Part shown: one piece after another, positions 1 to 8,794 of the stretch
Numbering within the stretch: position 1 is the stretch's first letter
Layout of the letters: the number at the start of each line of letters is the position of its first letter
Source: Flavobacterium humidisoli
Lineage (GTDB): Bacteria > Bacteroidota > Bacteroidia > Flavobacteriales > Flavobacteriaceae
DNA: 64,000 nt
Assembly: GCF_023272795.1 (NCBI RefSeq)
Contig: NZ_CP096829.1
Coordinates: forward strand, 5,084,001-5,148,000
Reading direction: 5' to 3'
Position numbers and translations under genes: made by a program
The notes under the pieces: model-generated
What the model saw: only the letters and a program-made list of their open reading frames with translations
The model's database searches: none
Told to the model about the DNA's origin: nothing

Positions 1-44
1 AATCATTTGATTTGTCAAATATAATTCAAAATTTGTGCCTTTAT

Positions 45-1067
45 ATGCAAAATCCAGAGGTTTTTATTCTAGCCATCGAAAGTTCATGCGATGATACTGC
101 TGCCGCGGTTTTACATAACGACAAAGTATTGTCAAATGTTGTAGCCAATCAATTAATTCACAATCAATACGGAGGTGTTGTTCCTGAATTGGCTTCCCGA
201 GCGCATCAGCAAAATATTGTACCTGTGATCGATGCTGCACTTCGTAAAGCAAATGTACAAAAAGAACAGCTAAGCGCAATCGCGTTTACGCAAGGACCAG
301 GATTAATGGGCTCTTTATTAGTCGGGACTTCTTTCAGCAAATCATTATCATTGGCTTTAAATGTACCGCTAATTGCTGTAAATCATATGCATGCGCATAT
401 CTTAGCTCATTTTATTGATGAAGAGGGCTACGATAAACCTGAATTTCCTTTTTTAGCTTTAACAATTAGCGGTGGACATACTCAGATTGTAAAAGTGAAT
501 AGTTTTTTTGATATGGAAATTATCGGAGAAACCACCGACGACGCTGTAGGTGAAGCATTTGACAAAAGCGCTAAAATTCTTGGCCTTCCTTATCCTGGCG
601 GACCTTTGATTGATAAATATGCAAAAGAAGGAAATCCGAAAGCTTTTCCCTTTACAAAACCGAAAGTTCCGGGATTAGATTTTAGCTTCTCTGGATTAAA
701 AACAGCTATTTTGTATTTCATTCAAAAGAACAAACAGCAGAATCCAAATTTTATTGAAGAAAATTTGAATGATATTTGCGCTTCTATTCAGTATACGATT
801 ATCGAAATCTTGATGGATAAAATTAAGTTGGCGGTAAAAGAAACTGGAATTACACAAATTGCAATTGGCGGTGGAGTTTCGGCAAATTCAGGAATTAGAA
901 GCACGCTAAAAGAGACCGAAAGCAAATATGGATGGAAAACTTTTATTCCGAAATTTGAATATACAACAGACAATGCTGCAATGATTGGAATTGTAGGATA
1001 CCAAAAATACTTATCTAATCGTTTTGAAACTTCTGCTGTGGTTTCTAAAGCAAGAATCGAATTTTAA
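45..1067 (+). CDS. tsaD: tRNA threonylcarbamoyladenosine transferase TsaD
   Basis: TsaD works with TsaB and TsaE in the cytoplasm to transfer the threonylcarbamoyl group onto A37 of tRNAs that read ANN codons. The protein opens with the family hallmark ILAIESSCDDT, has the metal-binding HMHAH motif near residue 114, and the ASKH-type ISGGHTQ and GGGVSANSG loops. I place the start at the ATG at 45, giving 340 residues, the normal family length. An in-frame TTG at 12 would add 11 unrelated residues. The stop lies 3 bases before rsmE, so the two RNA-modification genes are probably cotranscribed. Confidence 0.96.
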   Translation: MQNPEVFILAIESSCDDTAAAVLHNDKVLSNVVANQLIHNQYGGVVPELASRAHQQNIVPVIDAALRKANVQKEQLSAIAFTQGPGLMGSLLVGTSFSKSLSLALNVPLIAVNHMHAHILAHFIDEEGYDKPEFPFLALTISGGHTQIVKVNSFFDMEIIGETTDDAVGEAFDKSAKILGLPYPGGPLIDKYAKEGNPKAFPFTKPKVPGLDFSFSGLKTAILYFIQKNKQQNPNFIEENLNDICASIQYTIIEILMDKIKLAVKETGITQIAIGGGVSANSGIRSTLKETESKYGWKTFIPKFEYTTDNAAMIGIVGYQKYLSNRFETSAVVSKARIEF

Positions 1068-1070
1068 ATC

Positions 1071-1775
1071 ATGCAGTTATTTTTTAATCCGAATATAGAC
1101 GAAACAACCGAAAGCTTTTCTTTTGACAAAGAAGAAAGCCGTCATATTATAAAAGTCCTTAGAAAAAAAGATGCAGATATTCTGCATGTTACAAATGGTT
1201 CTGGGCTATTGTTTGAAACTCAGATTACATTGGCTTCAGACAATAAATGTATTGTTGAAGTCCTTAACATTACGAATGCCGAAAAACCAAAATTTCATTT
1301 GCACTTGGCTGTAGCGCCAACTAAAATGAACGATCGTTTTGAATGGTTTCTGGAAAAAGCTACCGAAATTGGAATTCAGGAAATCACTCCTATTTTCTGT
1401 GATCGTTCTGAAAGAAAAGTGATTAACCGAGATCGTTTTGAAAAAATCATTCTTTCGGCAATGAAACAATGTAACGAAACATTTCTTCCGAAATTAAATG
1501 AAGCTATTTCATTCAAAGAATTCATTAAGCAAAAGCAAAATGGTTTACAGTTAATTGCACATTGCGAAGAAACAGATAAAAAATCGCTGAAAGAAGTTTT
1601 AAAACCAAATGAAGACGTTACAATCTTAATTGGCCCTGAAGGTGATTTTTCTGAGAAGGAAATTGCATTGGCATTAGAAAATAATTATAAACCTGTAACT
1701 TTAGGAAATACACGTTTAAGAACAGAAACGGCTGCTGTGGTGGCTTGTCATAGTGTTGTTTTTTTTAATGAATAA
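1071..1775 (+). CDS. rsmE: 16S rRNA (uracil-1498-N3)-methyltransferase RsmE
   Basis: RsmE methylates U1498 of 16S rRNA using S-adenosylmethionine. The 234-residue length fits the family. It has an N-terminal PUA-like region (HIIKVLRKK) and a C-terminal SPOUT knot with the signature LIGPEGDFSEKE followed by LGNTRLRTETA, which forms the cofactor pocket. EWFLEKATEIGI in the middle is also family-typical. It follows tsaD by 3 bases and probably shares its transcript. Confidence 0.95.
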   Translation: MQLFFNPNIDETTESFSFDKEESRHIIKVLRKKDADILHVTNGSGLLFETQITLASDNKCIVEVLNITNAEKPKFHLHLAVAPTKMNDRFEWFLEKATEIGIQEITPIFCDRSERKVINRDRFEKIILSAMKQCNETFLPKLNEAISFKEFIKQKQNGLQLIAHCEETDKKSLKEVLKPNEDVTILIGPEGDFSEKEIALALENNYKPVTLGNTRLRTETAAVVACHSVVFFNE

Positions 1776-1789
1776 ATTAGCAGCACAAA

Positions 1790-1892
1790 GTTTGCCATCC
1801 GGAGGAACGAAGAATCTCACACGTAACTAGACAATAATTGGCAACAAACTATACGGAATTTCTAGTTTGATTTCTCCTTCGTCGAAATGGCA
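1790..1892. repeat. degenerate dispersed inverted repeat
   Basis: The gap after rsmE holds a decayed stem. Its right arm (1861-1892) reads, on the minus strand, as CATTTCGACGAAGGAGAAAT followed by CAAACTAG. That closely matches the left arm of the better preserved element at 21851. Related partial copies occur near 25560, 34728 and 47627. It looks like a dispersed non-coding flavobacterial repeat; I see no reading frame in it. Confidence 0.55.
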
Positions 1893-1924
1893 AAAAATGC
1901 GAAAACAAGATATTTAAAACTTAC

Positions 1925-2563
1925 ATGAAAAAAATATTCTATTTATTATTCCTTTTTTCAATCTCTTCTTTTTCACAAGAAATTGCTTTGCTTAAATACA
2001 GCGGTGGCGGCGATTGGTATGCAAATCCTACTTCTTTGCCTAATCTGATTAGTTTTTGCAACGCTAATATTAATACGCGTATTAAAAATAAACCTTCGAC
2101 TGTAGAGCCAAGCAATCCAGATTTATTTTCGTATCCGTTTGTACATATGACGGGTCACGGAAATGTAGTTTTTAGCGATGCCGACGTGACCAACTTGAGA
2201 AATTATCTGACTGCGGGTGGTTTTCTGCATATTGATGACAATTACGGAATGGATCAATTTATTAGAAAAGAAATCAAAAAAATATTCCCAAATAATAGTT
2301 TAGTCGAAATTCCAGCGAATCATCCTATTTTTCAAAAACCTTTTCCTTTCCCAAACGGATTGCCGAAAATTCACGAACACGACGGAACGCGCCCTCAGGC
2401 ATTTGGAATTTTTATAGATAATAAACTGGTTTTACTTTATACTTACGAATGTGATTTAGGCGACGGCTGGGAGGATCCAGAAGTTCATAATGACCCTGCA
2501 AACGTAAGAGACAAAGCCTTGAAAATGGGCGCAAACATTATCAATTATATTTTTACTAATTAA
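1925..2563 (+). CDS. DUF4159 domain-containing secreted protein
   Basis: A 212-residue protein with a cleavable signal peptide (hydrophobic residues 4-15, then SSFSQE). The mature part matches the DUF4159 family by YSGGGDWYANPTSLPNL near the start, HMTGHGNVVFSD, and LTAGGFLHIDDNYG. The fold resembles a glutamine-amidotransferase-like Rossmann domain in related families, but no enzymatic activity is established. The Sec signal suggests a periplasmic location. The TrmH-like gene begins 10 bases after its stop. Confidence 0.8.
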   Translation: MKKIFYLLFLFSISSFSQEIALLKYSGGGDWYANPTSLPNLISFCNANINTRIKNKPSTVEPSNPDLFSYPFVHMTGHGNVVFSDADVTNLRNYLTAGGFLHIDDNYGMDQFIRKEIKKIFPNNSLVEIPANHPIFQKPFPFPNGLPKIHEHDGTRPQAFGIFIDNKLVLLYTYECDLGDGWEDPEVHNDPANVRDKALKMGANIINYIFTN

Positions 2564-2573
2564 ATTTTAGAAA

Positions 2574-3071
2574 GTGCAACTTACTCACGAAGAAAATCAA
2601 TTTGAAAGAAAAACGTTTCCCATAACTTTAGTTTGCGATCATATTTATTTTCAGCAGAATATTGGTTCTTTGTTCAGAATTTCTGAAGCTTTTGGAGTAG
2701 AAAATATTATCTTTTTTGGAAAAGATATTCCGCTGACACTTCGTAAAATCAATAAAACTTCGCGCAGTACACATCTTCATGTAGCACATTCTATTATTGA
2801 AGATTTTACTGAACTTCAATCTTTTCTATTGGATAATGATTTTGAAATTATTTCTCTAGAAATTGCTTCTAATAGCAAACCTTTAAAAGAAGTTAGAATT
2901 CCGAAAAATAAAAAAATTGCGCTTTTAATAGGAAGCGAAATCAACGGAATATCTGAAGAACTTCTAAAACTTTCTCATCAAATCGTGCACATCAATATGT
3001 TTGGCAAAAACAGCAGTATGAATGTGGTTCAGGCCGCGAGTATTGCACTTTATGAGATTACTTCTTTGTAA
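2574..3071 (+). CDS. TrmH/SpoU family RNA 2'-O-methyltransferase
   Basis: A short (165-residue) SPOUT methyltransferase. Three SpoU motifs are visible: NIGSLFRISEAFG, LIGSEINGIS and INMFGKNSSMNVVQAASIALYE, which bind S-adenosylmethionine and the RNA. It lacks the N-terminal substrate-binding domain of RlmB/TrmH, so it resembles TrmL-sized enzymes. The RNA target cannot be told from sequence. The start is a GTG at 2574, the only initiator that preserves the N-terminal FPITLVCDHI strand. Confidence 0.85.
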   Translation: MQLTHEENQFERKTFPITLVCDHIYFQQNIGSLFRISEAFGVENIIFFGKDIPLTLRKINKTSRSTHLHVAHSIIEDFTELQSFLLDNDFEIISLEIASNSKPLKEVRIPKNKKIALLIGSEINGISEELLKLSHQIVHINMFGKNSSMNVVQAASIALYEITSL

Positions 3072-3357
3072 AAATTCTTTTTGAAGCATTGTACTTGTTT
3101 TTTTTATATCAATTTGATTTCTCAAAATTATCGTTAAACTACAGATAATCACGATGAAATACATTTTAAAAACACAAAAGAAAGAAAAAACTTATTAATA
3201 TTTTTTACTTAGTTTTTGTAGGAATCAATGTTTGTAAGGGATTGCAAAATTTCTCACAAAATAATCTTTGTAATATTTTTCTACAATATTTTTTTGTTAT
3301 AAAATTGCTGCATTATTTAACTAATCAACGTTTTTATAACAAAAAACCCAAATTATT

Positions 3358-4320
3358 ATGAAAAAAGTTATTATTACCACATTTGCGGCATTAATGCTGT
3401 TTGCTTGTCAAAATGATCAATCAGCAGAATCTGCTAACTCAGATGCAAGTGTTGCTTCTAGAAGAGGATGCGCAACACAAGAAGTTTTAGAAGCTCAATT
3501 AAAAGCTGATCCATCATTGGCTATTAGAATGAACGAAATCGAAACTTTTACTGCAACACATGCAGGTTCAAATTTCACAGGCCGTTTGGTAAATGGAAAA
3601 ATCGAAATTCCAGTTGTAGTCAATGTTCTTTACAGAACTGCTGCGCAAAATATTTCGGATGCACAAATTCAATCACAAATTGATGTTTTAAACAAAGATT
3701 TTAATGCTTTAAACTCAGATTACAATAATGTGCCAGCATTATTTTCAGGAGTTAAAGCTAACATTGGAATCACTTTTGTTTTAGACCAAGTTATTAGAAA
3801 ATCTACAACTAAAACTTCTTGGGGAACAAATGATGCAATGAAAAAAACTGCTCAAGGAGGAATTGCTCCTACTTCTCCAACTACAAAATTAAACATGTGG
3901 TCTTGCAACATTGGAGGCGGAATTTTAGGTTATGCACAATTTCCTGGAGGTTCTTCTGCAACTGACGGAGTGGTAATCGATTCTCGTTATTTCGGTTTAT
4001 CTGGCTCGGCAAATGCACCATTCAACTTAGGAAGAACTGCTACACACGAAGTGGGCCACTGGATGAATTTACGTCACATTTGGGGAGATGCAACTTGTGG
4101 AAGCGATCTTGTTGCTGATACTCCTACTCATAATACTGCAAACTATGGCGTTCCTGCATATCCACACTACAGCACTTGTTCTGGAACACCTGTAGAAATG
4201 ACAATGAATTACATGGATTATGTTGATGATGCTGCAATGTACATGTTTTCAACTGGTCAAAAAAGCAGAATATCGGCTATTTTTACAACTGGAGGAGCTA
4301 GAGCCTCTTTTGCACAATAG
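3358..4320 (+). CDS. secreted lipoprotein zinc metalloprotease, M43/pappalysin-like
   Basis: A 320-residue protein with a lipoprotein signal peptide (lipobox around residue 17, LFACQ), so it is likely anchored in a membrane facing the periplasm or cell surface. The active site is HEVGHWMNLRH, with zinc ligands H230, H234 and H240 and catalytic E231. A Met-turn-like MNYMDYVDD follows. This is the metzincin arrangement of the M43 family, although the usual glycine in the zinc motif is Asn. Its role is probably extracellular protein digestion. A strong terminator follows, so it is likely a single-gene unit. Confidence 0.88.
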   Translation: MKKVIITTFAALMLFACQNDQSAESANSDASVASRRGCATQEVLEAQLKADPSLAIRMNEIETFTATHAGSNFTGRLVNGKIEIPVVVNVLYRTAAQNISDAQIQSQIDVLNKDFNALNSDYNNVPALFSGVKANIGITFVLDQVIRKSTTKTSWGTNDAMKKTAQGGIAPTSPTTKLNMWSCNIGGGILGYAQFPGGSSATDGVVIDSRYFGLSGSANAPFNLGRTATHEVGHWMNLRHIWGDATCGSDLVADTPTHNTANYGVPAYPHYSTCSGTPVEMTMNYMDYVDDAAMYMFSTGQKSRISAIFTTGGARASFAQ

Positions 4321-4338
4321 TTAATCTAAAAAATACAG

Positions 4339-4372
4339 AAAAGCGAGATGAATTTCATCTCGCTTTTTTTTT
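4339..4372 (+). terminator. intrinsic terminator after metalloprotease
   Basis: The stem AAAGCGAGATGA pairs with TCATCTCGCTTT around a three-base loop and is followed by a run of T residues. It sits about 20 bases after the protease stop codon. Confidence 0.85.
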
Positions 4373-4423
4373 ATCTTAAATTTTCAGAATGCTTTTCCTA
4401 TATTTATAGTCTAATATTTAAAC

Positions 4424-5515
4424 ATGATTACATCAAAAACTATTTCGAACGGAATTTTAAGAGCTTTAGCGACAATCTTAATCATTGGTATTGTTTTATA
4501 TTTTCTCTATGAAATACAAACTGTTATTGTTTATCTGTGCATTTCTTTAATACTATGTTTAATTGCGAATCCGTTAGTTTTATTTTTAAAGAATAAATTA
4601 AAATTCAGCAATTCAATGGCGGCCACCACCACCATTATCTTTTTTATATTTCTAATTGTGGGCTTCATTCTTTTGTTTGTTCCTTTAATTATTTCTCAAG
4701 CCAATAATTTAGCGCTATTAGATACTGCACATCTTCAAACTAATTTTATAGAGGCAGAAAAACACCTTGAAGAATACTTTAATATTCAGCATATTGATTT
4801 AAATAAGGTGATAAAAGATTCTAAGCTTACTTCTGTTTTAGATTTCAGTTATTTTACAGGATTTATCAATTCGATAATCAATTTTATGGCCAATATGGGA
4901 ATGGGATTGGTTTCTGTTTTTTTTATTACTTTCTTTTTTATTAAAGATCAGGATATCTTTAAAGATCAGGCAAGAAGAATATTACCAGATTCAAATGAAG
5001 ATAAAATCTTAAATTCTATTACTAAAATAAATCATTTACTGACTAGATACTTCATTGGATTATTATTGCAATTGATTGTTGTTTTTATTCTTTATTTAAT
5101 TGTCTTACTGATTTTTGGAAATAAAAATGCTTTTGTGATTGCTTTCTTATGCGCCATTCTAAATATAATACCCTATTTGGGTCCAATCATCGGAACCACT
5201 TTGGCTGGGTTATTAACCATGATAAGTATGATCGGAAAAGATTTTCAATCAGAAATTCTTCCTACAACTATTTATGTAATTATTGGTTTTTTAGTGGTTC
5301 AGGCCATTGACAATAATGTTAGTCAGCCAATAATTTCATCAAAAAGTGTAAATTCGCACCCGTTAGAAATATTCTTGGTTATATTAATTAGCGGTATTAC
5401 GTTCGGAATTGTTGGTATGATTATAGCAATTCCTGTTTTTACAATGATTAAAGTAATTTTAAAAGAATTTTTTCCTAATAATAAAATTGTCTCCGTATTA
5501 ACCGAAAGAATTTAG
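4424..5515 (+). CDS. AI-2E family transporter (PerM-like) membrane protein
   Basis: A 363-residue polytopic inner-membrane protein with about eight hydrophobic segments: a pair near residues 12-60, one near 65-90, a central soluble stretch near 95-150, then further helices to the C terminus. The sequence NIIPYLGPIIGTTLAG around residue 245 is the conserved signature of this family (PF01594). Family members have been linked to autoinducer-2 export or to ion/proton antiport. The substrate here is not known. The next gene starts 2 bases after the stop, suggesting cotranscription. Confidence 0.87.
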   Translation: MITSKTISNGILRALATILIIGIVLYFLYEIQTVIVYLCISLILCLIANPLVLFLKNKLKFSNSMAATTTIIFFIFLIVGFILLFVPLIISQANNLALLDTAHLQTNFIEAEKHLEEYFNIQHIDLNKVIKDSKLTSVLDFSYFTGFINSIINFMANMGMGLVSVFFITFFFIKDQDIFKDQARRILPDSNEDKILNSITKINHLLTRYFIGLLLQLIVVFILYLIVLLIFGNKNAFVIAFLCAILNIIPYLGPIIGTTLAGLLTMISMIGKDFQSEILPTTIYVIIGFLVVQAIDNNVSQPIISSKSVNSHPLEIFLVILISGITFGIVGMIIAIPVFTMIKVILKEFFPNNKIVSVLTERI

Positions 5516-5517
5516 CT

Positions 5518-6699
5518 TTGAATACTACTATTTTGCATCAAGAAATACAGGAATTTATAATCCAAAATACTGGTGCAGATGTAACAAAATTGGCGCTGCA
5601 AAAAAATCCATTTCCAGATGTAGATTGGATTTTAATTTTAAACCAAATTGAAGCCCGAACAAAAGCCAAAGAAAAACTGCCGACTTGGTTTGTTACGGAA
5701 AATGTAATTTATCCAAGTAAAATATCAGTAGAACAAACTTCTTCAGAGAAAACAGCAGCTTACAAAGCTTCTTTAATTTCTGGCGAATCTTTAATTGATT
5801 TAACTGGAGGTTTTGGTGTTGATGATTATTATTTTTCGAAAAAATTTAAATCGATAACCCATTGCGAAATAAACGAAGAATTATCTGTTATTGTTTCACA
5901 CAATTTTAAACAGTTAAAAGTTAAAAATTGCACTTTTCATGCTGGTGATTCTATTCATTTATTAGAAGAAACCAATCAGAAATTTGACTGGATTTATATT
6001 GATCCTTCACGAAGAAATGATAGCAAAGGTAAAGTCTTCATGCTAAAAGATTGCCTTCCAAATGTTCCAGAACTGCTCGATTTTTATTTCGAAAAATCAG
6101 ATCATATTTTAATTAAAACAGCCCCGTTATTAGATATTTCAGCGGGATTGTCAGAATTAAAAAATGTAAAGAACATTCATATTATAGCGCTAGAAAACGA
6201 AGTTAAGGAACTGCTTTTTGAAATTCATAAAGGCTATTCTGGTAACGTAACTTTAAAAACCGCTAATATTCTAAAAGAAAAAACAGAAATTTTCGAGTTT
6301 GTTTTGGGCGATGAAATCTCCTATCCGTCCTTCGATTTTCCAAAGAAATATCTTTACGAACCAAATGCCGCTATTATGAAATCTGGTGGTTTTGATGAAG
6401 TAAGCGTCACTTTTGAAATCGATAAACTTCATAAACATTCTCATTTGTATACTTCTGAAGATTTAATTGATTTTCCTGGAAGAAAATTTGAGATTCAAAA
6501 AGTGATTCCATACAATAAAAATGAAATGAAAAATGAGCTTGCAAATCAGCAGGCGAATATTACCACTCGCAATTTCCCCGAGACGGTGGAAAACATTAGA
6601 AAAAAGTGGAAAATAAAAAATGGCGGTAATTTGTATTGTTTTTTTACAACTGATGTAAAAGCTAACAAAATAGTTTTAATTTGCACCAAAATAAACTAA
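5518..6699 (+). CDS. class I SAM-dependent methyltransferase (THUMP-like C terminus)
   Basis: A 393-residue cytoplasmic protein. The cofactor-binding motif LIDLTGGFGVDDYYFS is near residue 94 and the catalytic-type motif WIYIDPSRRND near 157. The C-terminal part (GRKFEIQKVIPYN to the end) resembles the THUMP-like domain of a Bacteroidota methyltransferase family. A nucleic acid substrate, probably RNA, is likely but unproven. The start is a TTG at 5518 directly after the upstream stop; no ATG lies near enough to keep the N-terminal region. Confidence 0.8.
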   Translation: MNTTILHQEIQEFIIQNTGADVTKLALQKNPFPDVDWILILNQIEARTKAKEKLPTWFVTENVIYPSKISVEQTSSEKTAAYKASLISGESLIDLTGGFGVDDYYFSKKFKSITHCEINEELSVIVSHNFKQLKVKNCTFHAGDSIHLLEETNQKFDWIYIDPSRRNDSKGKVFMLKDCLPNVPELLDFYFEKSDHILIKTAPLLDISAGLSELKNVKNIHIIALENEVKELLFEIHKGYSGNVTLKTANILKEKTEIFEFVLGDEISYPSFDFPKKYLYEPNAAIMKSGGFDEVSVTFEIDKLHKHSHLYTSEDLIDFPGRKFEIQKVIPYNKNEMKNELANQQANITTRNFPETVENIRKKWKIKNGGNLYCFFTTDVKANKIVLICTKIN

Positions 6700-6703
6700 T
6701 ACA

Positions 6704-7270
6704 ATGAAACAACTAATTACACTAACTCTTTTTTTATTGACTATTACCGCATTTGCACAAAAACCATGTGAATACAGTGTAAATGTAAATGACTCAATTG
6801 GAAGCTATAAAGTAACTAATGAGTATTTAATGAGTGAAAAATATTTTGGAGGAAACTTTGATTACATTTTCTTTTCATTAGCACAAACCGACGGATTGCC
6901 AACTTTAAATCTTCAGGCTATTCAAAAAAGCAAAGATTTTATTAAGGCAAACTGCTTTGATAAAAATTCAAAAATCTTTTTACAATTAGAAAACGGAAAA
7001 ATTGTAACCTTAATGCATATTAATCAAGAAAATTGCGGAACACTAATTCGTGATGATAAAGGTTTTAACAATCGTGTAAACACTGGAATTTTCATGTTCA
7101 TGAAAGACAATTACGAAGAACTAAAAAAATCTCCTATCTCGATTATGCGAATAAAATACTTAACAAACATAGAAGATTACGTTGTAAAACGAGAGCTAAC
7201 ATCTGAGTTGACAGGAAAGGTAACCAATCCGAATACTTATTTCATGGAGAATATCAGATGTGTTGAGTAA
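6704..7270 (+). CDS. hypothetical secreted protein
   Basis: A 188-residue protein with a clear Sec signal peptide (LITLTLFLLTITAFAQ, cleavage near residue 18). I recognise no family. The mature part has several cysteines (C22, one near residue 84, one near 108, one near 186) that could form disulfides in the periplasm. It starts 4 bases after the methyltransferase stop, so it may ride on the same transcript. Its stop abuts the convergent VanX-like gene with no gap. Confidence 0.7.
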   Translation: MKQLITLTLFLLTITAFAQKPCEYSVNVNDSIGSYKVTNEYLMSEKYFGGNFDYIFFSLAQTDGLPTLNLQAIQKSKDFIKANCFDKNSKIFLQLENGKIVTLMHINQENCGTLIRDDKGFNNRVNTGIFMFMKDNYEELKKSPISIMRIKYLTNIEDYVVKRELTSELTGKVTNPNTYFMENIRCVE

Positions 7271-7918
7271 TCAATTGCATTTCCATTTTTGATTGGAAAC
7301 TTTATCTTTTAAACCTGCTTTTAAATTATAATGCCACCACTCAGAATCAAATGAATTGAAGCCATTTTTAATCATTGTATTTTTTAAATAAGCTCTTTTT
7401 GAAAGAATTTCTTCTGAAAGCTGTTTAAAATTATGACTGGCCATAATTCCAAAAAAATCAAAAGAAGTTCCCATATCAACTTCTTTTCCTGTTACATCAA
7501 CCAAAGAAATATCTACGGCTCCTCCTCTATTGTGGATGGAGCCTTTTTTTGGATCTGCAACATAAGTCGGATTCGACACAATCTCCCACATTTTTTTCTG
7601 AATATCTAAAGGTCTATAACAATCAAATAATTTGATTCGATATCCTTTCTTCAAAAAATCATTATTGGCCGCAATTAAAGCTTTTACAGTCTTTAAACGA
7701 AGCATACATTCTGCGCAATCGTACACTTTGGTTTTCAGAAAATTATCTTCCGTGGCATATTTCATATCATAAATAAAATCATTGCTATAATCTCTTAGAT
7801 TTACAAAAGTCGTATCTGAGATTTTAGCTTCTGATGAAGATACATAAGCTTCATTTTGCGCTTGTAAAGAGCTAATTCCGAAAAGAAAAAAAACTAAAAT
7901 TTTCAAAGTGTGATTCAT
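7271..7918 (-). CDS. D-alanyl-D-alanine dipeptidase, VanX/DdpX-like (M15D)
   Basis: A zinc dipeptidase predicted to hydrolyse D-Ala-D-Ala or related cell-wall dipeptides in the periplasm. The zinc-site motifs are SIHNRGGAVDISLVD (His and Asp ligands) and SEWWHYN (catalytic Glu and the third ligand His). The start at 7918 gives a good signal peptide (TLKILVFFLFGISSLQAQ); an upstream in-frame ATG at 7951 would add 11 residues and spoil it. With a signal peptide and no van genes nearby, recycling of peptidoglycan dipeptides is more likely than vancomycin resistance. Confidence 0.85.
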   Translation of the reverse strand: MNHTLKILVFFLFGISSLQAQNEAYVSSSEAKISDTTFVNLRDYSNDFIYDMKYATEDNFLKTKVYDCAECMLRLKTVKALIAANNDFLKKGYRIKLFDCYRPLDIQKKMWEIVSNPTYVADPKKGSIHNRGGAVDISLVDVTGKEVDMGTSFDFFGIMASHNFKQLSEEILSKRAYLKNTMIKNGFNSFDSEWWHYNLKAGLKDKVSNQKWKCN

Positions 7919-8124
7919 CGCCAAATAATTTAAAAAATTGAAATTAAACAAAAAATATTAAAAAACGGATTCTTACTGTTCTTCTTTAAAGCTAAAAAAT
8001 TAGTTTTTTGAGTCCGAAATCCATCATAAACTACTTTCAAAACAAAAAATATTTTTAATATCTTTATGAAAATTAGATCATTACGACTTTGTATATTAAA
8101 TTATTAATTCAAAAAATCAGTTAT

Positions 8125-8646
8125 ATGAATTACAGAGCCACATACCTTTCAACAGTTATATTGGGCTGCTTACTATTTGTTTCGTGCAAAAAAGAAAGCA
8201 TTAAAAGCATTCCCAAAACAGATTCTACTTCAATAAAAACAGAAGCTTTAAAAGAAGATAGTGTTGTTTTAAATCCAAATGATTCTTTATATGGTTTAGC
8301 TGATAAAAGCGTTATTGGAACTCACTTTTTGACTAAAAGCAAGTTGGCGCCAAGATTAAAAAAACTATTAGGAACTGACTATGACCAAATGGCAGCAAAC
8401 TGGAACACTGAAACTCCTTTTGAAAAACAAGATAATATACTGCACGCTTGGGGATGCAAACAGCACGACTGCAGCACTTATTCGTATGATTTGTATATTG
8501 ATGTTAAAAACAATAAAATTAATGTCTACAAATTTGCCGAATCAAAACTAACAGTATTTAAAGAAGATAATTTTGATATTGAAATTAAAGACAACCTTTT
8601 AAAAGACTTGAACATTAAAAAAGAAAATATCACGAATAAAAAATAA
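8125..8646 (+). CDS. hypothetical lipoprotein
   Basis: A 173-residue protein from the ATG at 8125. The N terminus is a lipoprotein signal (YLSTVILGCLLFVSC, with KK after the lipidated Cys), so it is likely membrane anchored. The mature part has a charged linker, then a domain with HAWGCKQHDCSTYSYDLYIDVKNNKINVY, which resembles periplasmic inhibitor-type folds but is not assigned. An in-frame TTG at 8089 would add 12 residues before the signal and is unlikely. A bidirectional terminator separates it from the desaturase. Confidence 0.7.
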   Translation: MNYRATYLSTVILGCLLFVSCKKESIKSIPKTDSTSIKTEALKEDSVVLNPNDSLYGLADKSVIGTHFLTKSKLAPRLKKLLGTDYDQMAANWNTETPFEKQDNILHAWGCKQHDCSTYSYDLYIDVKNNKINVYKFAESKLTVFKEDNFDIEIKDNLLKDLNIKKENITNKK

Positions 8647-8738
8647 GCACAACGTTAAAAAGTTTTATATATCACTCCGTTGGAGCTTTTTAATACAAGA
8701 AATTAAATCATAAATATACGCTCTGCTGGAGCAAATTC

Positions 8739-8777
8739 AAAAAAAGGCTGGTTCAATAATGAATCAGCCTTTTTTTC
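8739..8777. terminator. bidirectional terminator
   Basis: A hairpin pairs AAAAGGCTG(G)TTCA with TGAA(T)CAGCCTTTT, flanked by A and T runs. It lies between the converging lipoprotein and desaturase genes and can serve both. Just upstream (8668-8735) are two short segments, CTCCGTTGGAGC and CTCTGCTGGAGC, that look like a dispersed repeat. Confidence 0.8.
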
Positions 8778-8794
8778 AAAATAGCTTTTAGTAC

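Noticed and set aside
7271..7918. Vancomycin-resistance gene vanX
   Set aside because: The protein has a signal peptide and no vanH/vanA-type neighbours, so a periplasmic peptidoglycan dipeptidase is more likely.
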